A stretch of DNA of 60,000 nucleotides, from contig NC_087066.1 of NCBI RefSeq assembly GCF_963678635.1, positions 43,699,624-43,759,623 of the forward strand, written 5' to 3'. A program made the translations under genes and the position numbers. The stretch is from Symsagittifera roscoffensis. Taxonomy: Eukaryota; Xenacoelomorpha; Acoela; Convolutidae. Of the stretch, positions 52,332 through 60,000 are shown one piece after another; position 1 is the stretch's first letter; each line of letters starts with the position of its first letter. Below the pieces are notes generated by a model. The model made no database searches and had not been told where the DNA came from. It was given only the letters and a program-made list of their open reading frames with translations.

Positions 52332-55300
52332 GTGTATCCGATGCAGAAGCTGATGCGCAACAAGGGGGAAAAGTTCGAATGGAACGATGAGGCACAGGTT
52401 GCTTTCGAGAACATAAAACGGGAACTGTGCGAAGCGCCAGTGCTGGGCATGCCTACAGAAAAAGGCATGTATGTTCTCGACACAGACGCATCGGTGGTAG
52501 CCATCTCAGGAATCTTGCATCAAGAGCAAGAATGGAACGGAAGAACAGTTCTCCGTCCCATTGCATACGGCAGCAAGGTCTTGAGTGATACAGAGATGAA
52601 ATATGGCGCACCAAAAGCAGAAATGTTTGCAGTAGTCACCTTCGTGGAAAAGTACCGTGCATACTTGGGGAGCGCTCCCTTCAAGTTACGCGTGGACAAC
52701 AGAGCGTTATCCTGGTTGAAAACCTACTCGATGGATCAGAGTTATATTGGTAGATGGATAGTCAGATTGGATGGCTACCATACGATAATCGATCATAGGA
52801 TGCGTGATAAACACCAGAATGCTGACAGCCTCAGCAAGAAAACTGAGTTTTATGAAAGATTGGAGCAGAAGCAGGCCAATCAGGCAGAAATAAAGGAGGG
52901 ATTCTCGTTTCTGGACAAAGAAATTTATGAAGCGCTTCCCTTAACGAGATGGTTGGATAAGTCTGGACATCCAATTCCAGGGCACCCTGAGTTACCTGTA
53001 GAGAAAGCAGCCGAGATAAAGATCTTATCCAAGGAGGACCAATTCCCCTTGGATCTGTTGCTGTGCTCGAACCTGGTCCAGCAAGAACTCTCTCGCATGA
53101 ACATAAACAGCCTCTCATTATTGGATAAAACGGTGGAAGTCACACCGCAAGTGATGCGGATGCTGGGTGGATTGTTAGAAAGAGAAGTGACCAGAGATGA
53201 CCCCGAGTGGACAGCAGCAGTGGCATCGCTAACAGTTAGTGAGAAGGTGAAGATCATGCCGTCCAGACGACAGCACGAAGAGAACGAGAGGGATTGTAGG
53301 ACAATAGTTCAGCAACTAGTATCCTCAATACCCCAAGAGGTTTTAACCAGTACTTCCTACGGACAGAGAGAACAGGGGAGCAGCAAGCGAAAGAAAACCG
53401 TCATCTTTGTGGACCAGGATAAGGAAGGTAAAAAGGTAGAACAAAATCTGCTGCAAGACTATTTGTCCGGGGAGACGAATGATGAAAAGAACCAGCGATC
53501 ACCAGATCAACACCTGGGACAAGAAAATTTGTCCGGGGAGTCTGAGATAGACGAGAAAATTCCTGATGAGAAACAGGACCTAGAGAACAAGGTTTTGTCC
53601 GGGGAGTTCAGATGGATGCGAAGAAGGCACAGACAAGATCTGGAGGAACGTGCAGTATCCAGCACAACCTCTTCGACGGATGATGATTCCCGAAACTCAG
53701 GAATGGACACCTATTCAGACAGGAACTCGAGTTCAGGATCAGAACTGTCAGAACTAGCGATACACACGCTACTAGTGGAAACTCGGGCAAGGGACCTGGA
53801 CAGAGAGGTGTACCAAGATCCTGACAGTGATCGCTACCTAATACCAAGCAAAAGAGTCTTTGACAACGCAGCGGATGACTTGGAGACGATAGCGGTATCG
53901 AAACGTTCGATGAGCCTGTTGCCGCAGAAAGAGGTAGTCAGGACTGATCTTCAGCTGTTTAAACAAGAAACACAGCCGTTGGCGAAGATTTGGTACGTTA
54001 AGATGGAAGAAGACACACACCAGCACAACGAGCTGAATAGTCAGATGAGGGTCATGAAGACGTACTTAAAGGCGAGATACCGACTCTCGGATCTTCTAAG
54101 GGCGCAGAGAAATGATCGCATGACAAGCAACCTGAAAAGGTGGATCGAGAATGGTTCGCCGGATAAAGGGGACCTCGAGGAAGATAGTTATCGCATCCTG
54201 AGACAATACTTCATGCAGAAGGAAGGGAGGTTATATTTGAACAAAGACGGGATTGTGGCTTGTAAGAGACGAGAAGAAGACAGAGTCCTATACAAGTATA
54301 ACGCGATAGTGTTACCGCAACTCTATCAGACAGAACTATTATTCAGGTCACATGATCAGATGGGCCATCAGGGGATCGACAAAGTATATCAGAGGATCCT
54401 GAAGCGCTTTGAGTGGCCTGGGATGAAAAAGGCATGCGAGAAATGGGTAACAGCATGTCTGTCATGCCAGCAGGTCAAGGATCCAAGGAAGTTGCGATTT
54501 CCTTTACAATCGATCGAGTCGTCTGAATTTAACGAGGTGGTGCAAATAGACCACCAAAAGATATGCATGACAGACAATGGTTATAATCAGGTGCTGGTCA
54601 TGATAGATCATTTAACGAAGTATGCAGAGGCCGTGCCCTGCATAACAGCCTCGGCAGAAGAGACATGCGACCACCTGATCAACACGTGGATAGCAAGACA
54701 TGGTTGTCCGATGACGTTTCAATCGGATAATGGAACAGCTTTCGTAGGAGAGCTTACGAAAGAGCTTATGAGACGCTCACAGGTCGCTCAGGCTCACTCC
54801 ACGACATACCACCCTCAGAAAAATGGCTTAGTGGAAAGACAGAATAGGACGTTAGTGTCGATGCTGAGAGTATATTGTTCCAGGTACATGACCGATTGGG
54901 ACAGATACCTTCCACAGGTGATGGGAGCATATAACAGCACGCAACACTCCACCACCGGAGTCAGTCCACACATGATGCTAACAGGACACGAAAAGTCATT
55001 ACCATTAACCTTCTTCTACCCAGAGTATGCGGGAAAGAAAACGTCCCCACAGGTCTACGTGAGGGATGTGATCAGACGCCAACAGGAGTTGAACGATTTG
55101 TGTAGACGAAACACTCAGCAGGCACAGGCAAGGCAGAGGAAAACATTCGACAAGAAAGCAGCTGGTGCAAAGGCTTACTCGGTGGGAGACTACGTATGGG
55201 TATTTCAGAACGTTATACCACCGAAAGGGACGAAAAAGCTCCTAAAAAAGTGGAGGGGACCATTCATGATTACAGAGGTGCACCAGGAGGGACGCTTTTA

Positions 55301-56195
55301 TAGACTGAGTACTGGCCGAGCCGCCCACTACGAGAACATCAAGCCACACAATCCATCGACAGAAGACTGGTGTATACCTGCAGACACGGAAGAAGGGGAT
55401 TATCTAATGATGGATCCTGCTTGTGAGGTCAATGAAAAGGGCACCAGGGAGAAGAACGATGGAAACGAAGTCGTAGAGGAAGGTACGGATACACCGCTGG
55501 ACCTGGATCCAAACGAGCAGATCGAAGCGGACGATGAAACATTACCCTACGCAGAGGAAGATTGGCAGGATCCCGAACAGATAGAGGTTCCCAAGAACTT
55601 GGAACCGGATCTTCCGTTCACGATACAGACTCGTCAGAAGGACGCGAAGAGACAAAGAAAGAAATACAATCCTTACGGTGACGACTTCGTAGTGGACAGG
55701 ATAGATCTGAAGAAGATAGTGGAGGAAGTAGTGGGTCTAGAGGAAATAACTGTGTCACAAGACATTGACATAGTCGATGATCACGACGATGAGTGGGTTG
55801 ACGACTGGTCAAAACCCGAGGTAGAATTCGACGACGAGCAACAGCAGTCTTACGAACAAGACTTGACGAACCTGCGTGTCTTAGAGTGGCTGAATGAAAC
55901 GACCTCGGATCCTGAGGAGACCAGTGTCACGATTCAAGACGTAGATCGTGAAAGCATGAAATACATCAAGACCGAACGAGATGATCCTTCCTGGGCTGCC
56001 CAGGAAGGACGACTACTCATTCCGGCTTCTAACCTCGACTTGATACCCGGTATGCGATCGACGGGGACGTCGATGGATAATTTTGTCCGAGGATTGGGGG
56101 TAGGACTTACCCACACTGAAAACTTGATAATAAAAAAAATTAAGAATAGCAAGAGAAACAGGAGACTTAGAAGCAGAGACAGGCGAAGAACCTAA
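52332..56195 (+). CDS. pol: Element B RNase H, linker and integrase, long intact frame
   Basis: 1,287 codons; the native frame enters from upstream of the first ATG. RNase H acidic residues at about 50/52 (LDTDAS), 97 (KAEMF) and 122 (RVDNRAL). Linker to about residue 560 with three LSGE motifs. HHCC with His 674 and 679 and CLSCQQ. Integrase core Asp 740 (QIDHQKI), Asp 799 (QSDNGTAF), Glu 835 (LVERQNRT), 35 residues between the last two. GPY/F-type module KKWRGPFMITEV, TGRAAHYENIKPHN, acidic tail, KYNPYGDDFVVDRID. There is no chromodomain. It ends IIKKIKNSKRNRR at a shifted frame: eight A where A has seven (56128-56137 region), which separates it from the macrodomain. Confidence 0.92.
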   Translation: MYPMQKLMRNKGEKFEWNDEAQVAFENIKRELCEAPVLGMPTEKGMYVLDTDASVVAISGILHQEQEWNGRTVLRPIAYGSKVLSDTEMKYGAPKAEMFAVVTFVEKYRAYLGSAPFKLRVDNRALSWLKTYSMDQSYIGRWIVRLDGYHTIIDHRMRDKHQNADSLSKKTEFYERLEQKQANQAEIKEGFSFLDKEIYEALPLTRWLDKSGHPIPGHPELPVEKAAEIKILSKEDQFPLDLLLCSNLVQQELSRMNINSLSLLDKTVEVTPQVMRMLGGLLEREVTRDDPEWTAAVASLTVSEKVKIMPSRRQHEENERDCRTIVQQLVSSIPQEVLTSTSYGQREQGSSKRKKTVIFVDQDKEGKKVEQNLLQDYLSGETNDEKNQRSPDQHLGQENLSGESEIDEKIPDEKQDLENKVLSGEFRWMRRRHRQDLEERAVSSTTSSTDDDSRNSGMDTYSDRNSSSGSELSELAIHTLLVETRARDLDREVYQDPDSDRYLIPSKRVFDNAADDLETIAVSKRSMSLLPQKEVVRTDLQLFKQETQPLAKIWYVKMEEDTHQHNELNSQMRVMKTYLKARYRLSDLLRAQRNDRMTSNLKRWIENGSPDKGDLEEDSYRILRQYFMQKEGRLYLNKDGIVACKRREEDRVLYKYNAIVLPQLYQTELLFRSHDQMGHQGIDKVYQRILKRFEWPGMKKACEKWVTACLSCQQVKDPRKLRFPLQSIESSEFNEVVQIDHQKICMTDNGYNQVLVMIDHLTKYAEAVPCITASAEETCDHLINTWIARHGCPMTFQSDNGTAFVGELTKELMRRSQVAQAHSTTYHPQKNGLVERQNRTLVSMLRVYCSRYMTDWDRYLPQVMGAYNSTQHSTTGVSPHMMLTGHEKSLPLTFFYPEYAGKKTSPQVYVRDVIRRQQELNDLCRRNTQQAQARQRKTFDKKAAGAKAYSVGDYVWVFQNVIPPKGTKKLLKKWRGPFMITEVHQEGRFYRLSTGRAAHYENIKPHNPSTEDWCIPADTEEGDYLMMDPACEVNEKGTREKNDGNEVVEEGTDTPLDLDPNEQIEADDETLPYAEEDWQDPEQIEVPKNLEPDLPFTIQTRQKDAKRQRKKYNPYGDDFVVDRIDLKKIVEEVVGLEEITVSQDIDIVDDHDDEWVDDWSKPEVEFDDEQQQSYEQDLTNLRVLEWLNETTSDPEETSVTIQDVDRESMKYIKTERDDPSWAAQEGRLLIPASNLDLIPGMRSTGTSMDNFVRGLGVGLTHTENLIIKKIKNSKRNRRLRSRDRRRT
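53461..53616 (+). promoter_or_regulatory. Internal polypurine-tract-like motifs in element B
   Basis: TTTGTCCGGGGAG at about 53462, 53528 and 53595, encoding LSGE. They lie in the same linker as in A although the surrounding protein has diverged widely. Confidence 0.6.
56057..56105 (+). promoter_or_regulatory. Hairpin plus internal polypurine tract of element B
   Basis: Stem ATCGAC (56057-56062) with GTCGAT (56069-56074), then TTTTGTCCGAGGATTGGGGGTAGGA. The purine part differs from A by two changes (GGGGAGTG to GAGGATTG). Confidence 0.6.
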
Positions 56196-56706
56196 GAAAC
56201 CTGACATAGGCAGGGTAGTTGAGTCATATTTTAACTTACGAAATGAATATTCCAGTAACATAATACTAACAGACAGTGATTTCATACTCACAAACAGAAC
56301 ATGTGCGATAGCAATCACAGCAGACATGAGTTTTAGGACAGCGCTAGCGGCAGATTTTAAGAGAGAATACAAAAACGTGGAATTCCTTTGGAAGCAAAGA
56401 CCAGGGATAGGGGGCGTAGCAGCCTTACCTCCGGCGGCGTCGCAGATACCGGGAAAATACTTATGCTTCTTGGTAACGAGGGGGACGGAGAAGCAGCACG
56501 TGGACCCATAGAACCTAGTCTTGTCCTTGACGAGGCTGAGGGACTTCCTTGTGGAAATGGACGTGAAGGAGCTCTCGCTTCCAGTGTACGATCCAAACAG
56601 AGGAAGACTGCATCCTCGGGAAATGTACGCGCTTGTACACGTGATATTCTCTGATACAAACATACAAGTATATCTACATAAGAAATATTACTTAAGTATA
56701 GGCTGA
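56142..56706 (+). pseudogene. Element B macrodomain-like C terminus of Pol
   Basis: Open in the +1 frame from just after the A8 run: ARETGDLEAETGEEPKKPDI, then DSDFILTNRTCAIAITADMS, FRTALAADFKREYKNVEFLW, GKYLCFLVTRGT, SLTRLRDFLVEMDVKELSLP and HVIFSDTNIQVYLHKKYYLS. B keeps the first loop region that is deleted in A. A TAG at 56509-56511 replaces Lys (VDP-stop-NL; Lys in A). The fold order fits OARD1-type macrodomains, but the glycine loop is changed to YDPNRG. Such domains reverse ADP-ribosylation; the role in a retroelement is inferred only. Confidence 0.6.
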
Positions 56707-57054
56707 GTGATGTGCGAGAGGGTGTTAGGCCAAAGACTAAGTTGTATGTTATGTTAGGTTATTATGTGTTAGGTTATTAAGATCATGGGTAAGTAGGGGT
56801 TAGTGACCATGAACAACTGAATGACGATCTTTGGAATAGATCCAAAGTTTTAGAGAGCAATTGATTTTAATAAATTTTAGGATAAATATCTTTTTATCTG
56901 AACTGTTTTTTAAGCAAATTTTAACGATATATGTTAAGGTGAAACTGACAAGTGTGATATTTGTGACTTCTTTTCTAGATCCTGAGTGATCATTTAATTA
57001 CTCACTTGAGTCAAAATCTTGGAATCAGAACCGAATCAAACTTGAAAGAATAGA
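56707..57054 (+). other. Spacer of element B with putative 3' splice site
   Basis: 348 bp without a gene. CTTCTTTTCTAG (AG at 56977-56978) followed by ATCCTGAGTGATCA corresponds to the site in A. A GATCTTTGGAATAGATCCAAAG inverted repeat lies at about 56828-56849. Confidence 0.55.
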
Positions 57055-57249
57055 ATGGATAACTTCAACTTGGATGAATTGATGGACCTGGCAGAGGCAT
57101 ATGTAGGACCGATGATAGATGCGATCTATCGTCGGCTGATCGATCGAGACTTCGCTCTGGAGGACCCAGAGGTAGTCATGTTGCTGACCGCCCTGATCAA
57201 CATCTTGGGCACGACAACCGTGGGGACCGCCCCACGGAAGTCCTGTTGA
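57055..57249 (+). CDS. Element B small ORF upstream of the giant 3' ORF
   Basis: 64 codons: MDNFNLDELMDLAEAYVG, IYRRLIDRDFALEDPEVV, LLTALINILG, then a tail crossing a perfect hairpin CCGTGGGG/CCCCACGG (about 57218-57237). Homologous to 29619-29780 in A. It is predicted helical with no known family. Its TGA (57247-57249) overlaps the next ATG as TGATG. Confidence 0.65.
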   Translation: MDNFNLDELMDLAEAYVGPMIDAIYRRLIDRDFALEDPEVVMLLTALINILGTTTVGTAPRKSC

Positions 57250-59150
57250 TGGCAGCATATGGAGAAAGGGGAGTACTAGACCGCCCGAACATGAGAGTGA
57301 TGAGGTGGAGAAACGGAGCTCTCTCGGGGAGTGACTTGGCGAATGAGCCTGGATTGGGAAGTTCTAGGACCTACCAACCAGGTGAGATGCCTATACCAAC
57401 CAAACCCAAACATGGGTTGACGAGGATGCATCGGGAGATGAACAGCGAGGCGACCTCGTCTGGTTCACCACTGAGAGCAGCTGTGCCACCAAAAAGGGCG
57501 AAAGTAGCACAGAAAGTTCAGACGAACCAAACCATGCAAGATCTGGATGAGATGAACGATGAACTGAAAAGTACGAAGAAGGAGCTGGACGAGATGACCA
57601 AAAGTATGCTCCAGATGGAGGAAGATCGGGACATGTTGAGAAAGTTGTTTGAAGATTGCAACAAAAAGCAAGGTCAAGAGATTGAGCGCTTGAGGCAGGA
57701 CTACAAAGAGCGATCGGAGCAGATGGCGTTGACAACGGCCGTGGAGAAAGTGATACCTGCAAGGGATATTCCTCGTGGGCAGTCCCCGATGGAGCTCTTG
57801 ACGCCTCGAGAAATGAGTCAAACAACGGAGACACGACTCCCAGTAGAGACAAATCGAGTAACGATCCCGGCTCCTAGTGACACCTTGGGTGACCCCGTCG
57901 TGGAACAGACAGTGAGGAAGCTGATAGAGACAGCTGGACGACTGGTCGCTAACAAGAATGCGCCAGGTTCCGGGGTGACTGCACCCTATGGAACGATTGA
58001 CGACACGGGCAGAGTGCGACTCTCCCAGACCGTGATCAGACAGGGGATAAGTCACGTGACACCACTCATGGGGAGCTCCAGAATCCCAGAGAGGAAAGTA
58101 CGGAAGATGCCAGCGAAGAAAGTGTCGCGCATAATAGACTTGCAAAAGAATAATCAATTGAAATATAATTTCACGGGAGTTCCGGAGACAGATCCGAGGG
58201 CCAGCTTCAACCGAGCTACTTGGAGCCCGGCTGTAAACCTGCAGCAACCACCACTCGGGACATCTCATCTGATACTGGGAGACAGCTTGGTCAGAGTGCT
58301 GTCGAATTTGAGGACCTCGTGGGTCACCACGGTGATGGCCTTTGGAGGCGCAACGATAGCCCAATTATATCGGATGGTGGAACTGATGAATCCAGGGAGG
58401 ATTCCCAATGTGATGATCTTAGTTGGGACGAATGACATCTCCAGAGGTTCAGATGAGCAGGAAGCATTATGGGAGTCAATGATGGTGTGTTTGTTTACGA
58501 CCCTCTGGCAGAAATTCAATTGCGCGGTACTGACCGTTTGCACTGTGCCAATGAATACGAGAAGCCTGACAGCATCAGGAAGAAGGCACAACGAGGGAGT
58601 CGTCAGGTGGAATAACATCTTGAGGAACCTCGCAAGTCGAAACGCCGGAAGAATGATCCTCATGGACATCGAACATGAGTTGAGAGCTATGGATCAGGCC
58701 AGACTGACCACGAACGGCATTCACTTCGACAGTATCGAAGGACAAGCTTGGTTGAATCGAGTGTTCCAAGAGCGGTTGGACGAGCTGGAGGCAGAACTCT
58801 TTGACACAGGAGTGCTGAAGGAAGAAGGAACAGTGAGTGACGCGGTGATTACCACCTTTGTGCCTCCTTGCCTGGAAACACGCTTGGGTACGGTCCCGGC
58901 CGTCACGAACTACAGGCAACAAAGCTCCAGCGAACCAGGTCAACGGACCGACGTACAGGATCGATTGGGAGAGGCACCGATGAGGAGAACCATCCTTCCT
59001 AGGAGAAGAATAGGACCTGTCAACCCAATCGAAGAGACAGCCGGCACGTCTAGATCAGACACTAGATCGGAGACGACAAGTAACAGTCGAGAGGAGAGAC
59101 GTCCGAGCAGAGGCTCGTTGATGTGGTCAAGACCCATACCGACTCCCTAG
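57249..59150 (+). CDS. Element B giant 3' ORF: coiled coil and SGNH hydrolase domain
   Basis: ATG at 57249 in the overlap TGATG. Basic start with RWRNGALSGSDLANEPGLG, coiled coil at about residues 100-155 (MNDELKSTKKELDEMTKSML), Ser/Thr/Pro region, then SGNH: LILGDSLVRVL (Ser about 346), AFGGATIAQLY, ILVGTNDISRG, and LTTNGIHFDS. The last block has Asn where A has the catalytic Asp (RDGIHF), so this copy is probably inactive. Arg/Ser-rich sequence follows. The TAG at 59148-59150 is in frame with a long open continuation and absent in A, so it is a nonsense mutation. Confidence 0.8.
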   Translation: MAAYGERGVLDRPNMRVMRWRNGALSGSDLANEPGLGSSRTYQPGEMPIPTKPKHGLTRMHREMNSEATSSGSPLRAAVPPKRAKVAQKVQTNQTMQDLDEMNDELKSTKKELDEMTKSMLQMEEDRDMLRKLFEDCNKKQGQEIERLRQDYKERSEQMALTTAVEKVIPARDIPRGQSPMELLTPREMSQTTETRLPVETNRVTIPAPSDTLGDPVVEQTVRKLIETAGRLVANKNAPGSGVTAPYGTIDDTGRVRLSQTVIRQGISHVTPLMGSSRIPERKVRKMPAKKVSRIIDLQKNNQLKYNFTGVPETDPRASFNRATWSPAVNLQQPPLGTSHLILGDSLVRVLSNLRTSWVTTVMAFGGATIAQLYRMVELMNPGRIPNVMILVGTNDISRGSDEQEALWESMMVCLFTTLWQKFNCAVLTVCTVPMNTRSLTASGRRHNEGVVRWNNILRNLASRNAGRMILMDIEHELRAMDQARLTTNGIHFDSIEGQAWLNRVFQERLDELEAELFDTGVLKEEGTVSDAVITTFVPPCLETRLGTVPAVTNYRQQSSSEPGQRTDVQDRLGEAPMRRTILPRRRIGPVNPIEETAGTSRSDTRSETTSNSREERRPSRGSLMWSRPIPTP

Positions 59151-60000
59151 CATATATACAAAGACGAGCTAATGAAGCTGGATCTCCAGAGAGTAAGCTT
59201 CATCGAAGATGCGAGGAGGATGCTGAATGGAGCGACGCTATCCGTCAGCAGATTGTACTCGATAACCGGCGTAGACTGGTTGATAGCCGCTAGCATAAAT
59301 TTCAGCTCCACGACGGCCTTGAGATTTGCTGACTTGGAGGGACTGCCCTCTAACAACACGATGGGACCAGTGGATGCGAGACCATTGCAAGATGTGAGGT
59401 TGAATCATGATGAGGGGAATCGTGAAGAGAGACCAGGAAGATTCCTGACGACGAGAGCGCCGATTGGACAACACGTGAAGATATTCAGGCAGCTGACGAC
59501 ACCCCCTGGTCATGTGAAGGAAAGAGTATACCCAAAACTAGTGAACCAAGATGGTGATGCCCAAAGATATGGCGGATTGACAGCGATAAAGAAAGATGAG
59601 ACCATCTTCGCCGCCTACGACAAGGCAGAAATGAGGAAGGCCAAGATTATGGTAGTAGCGAATTCAGAGTTCGTGTACACCTCCATGTCTTTGTTTTGGC
59701 CGGACGTCATAATGTTGGCTGCGGTTGACCTAGACCTATTGCAATCAGTGTCTTTGGCTATAGGGGTACAAAGGCAGACAGACATGAACCCAATAACGAT
59801 TGTGTTTGCTGGCATCAATGACCATCTACACAGTAGAGGTTTTCTGAGCAGGCTCAGAGATCCTACAACAGCAGAAAACGCAGTATGGCCAGCAATAAAA
59901 GACATCCTGGAGTCGATGGGTGAAGTGGTGGATGCGACGAAGGAGGGGTTATTCAATAAAGTGACACTGAGAGTAGTATTCGCGTTGTCTCCGGGATATG
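59151..60000 (+). CDS. Element B giant 3' ORF, continuation with second SGNH-like domain, cut by window edge
   Basis: Same frame as the preceding ORF and open to the end. It contains SRLYSITGVDWLIAASINFS (matching A 31820-31880), a linker, then KIMVVANSEFVYTSMSLFWP, PITIVFAGINDHLHSRGFLS and RVVFALSPGY, corresponding to the degenerate SGNH-like domain of A. The conserved blocks show this domain belongs to the same protein as the SGNH hydrolase. The rest lies outside the window. Confidence 0.7.

Larger units (their letters stand above)
41849..60000 (+). mobile_element. Element B: second giant Gypsy-type element, 5' 18 kb
   Basis: Order: truncated LTR, PBS, leader, gag, protease, RT, RNase H, integrase, macrodomain, spacer, small ORF and giant SGNH ORF running off the right edge. 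The same architecture as A with clear protein divergence, so conserved features between them are informative. Lesions are few: a leader fragment inserted in gag, several one-base indels and a handful of stops. Confidence 0.9.

Noticed and set aside
55230-55330. Chromodomain at the integrase C terminus
   Set aside because: Only the GPY/F-type module and an acidic tail are visible; no chromodomain aromatic pattern follows.

Overview
The window holds no recognisable host gene. It is a stack of nested Ty3/Gypsy-type LTR retrotransposons from a eukaryote. Bacterial features are absent, the proteins are metazoan-style Gypsy polyproteins, and leaders and LTRs are AT-rich against GC-richer coding parts. 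An invertebrate animal host is most likely, but I cannot name a species. All copies carry stops, frameshifts or deletions, so this is old to middle-aged repeat sequence.

Layout. Element D (minus strand, about 1-7995) shows its LTR (7094-7995), primer binding site, a leader holding a 1.07 kb minisatellite, and a damaged gag-pol running off the left edge. Element C (plus) survives as a 5'-truncated LTR (7996-8757) and a leader split in two (8758-8971 and 40903-about 41848). Element A (plus, 8972-40902, flanked by CCGA on both sides) sits inside the leader of C. A has both LTRs, a 3.1 kb leader, gag, pol, a macrodomain and an extra 3' coding block of about 8.5 kb. It is inflated by two tandem duplications (units 1,965 and 4,821 bp), and a solo LTR of another family (39845-40773) sits in its 3' LTR. 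Without these additions A would be about 24 kb, very large for an LTR element. Element B (plus, 41849 to beyond the right edge) is a diverged relative with the same plan. It gives an independent comparison for every feature of A.

Reconstructed gene order, seen in both A and B: LTR; PBS; about 3 kb leader with repeated stem-loop modules and a covarying structured RNA; gag-N; ATGA overlap; gag capsid and zinc knuckles, protease, reverse transcriptase, RNase H, integrase and a macrodomain-like C terminus, apparently one frame; a spacer with a conserved polypyrimidine-AG; a small ORF of about 60 codons; TGATG overlap; a huge ORF (about 2,700 codons in A) with coiled coil, SGNH hydrolase, a second degenerate SGNH-like domain and about 1,800 residues I do not recognise; 3' UTR; hairpin plus polypurine tract; LTR.

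Most notable: (1) the giant element encodes an SGNH hydrolase and a macrodomain; (2) the sequence directly before the 3' LTR (TTGTCCGGGGAGTG) recurs several times inside pol, and once together with an upstream hairpin whose stem has compensatory changes, suggesting multiple internal plus-strand primers; (3) a leader RNA structure shows compensatory change in its stems across three copies; (4) a splice-acceptor-like site and stop-start overlaps suggest how the 3' genes are expressed.
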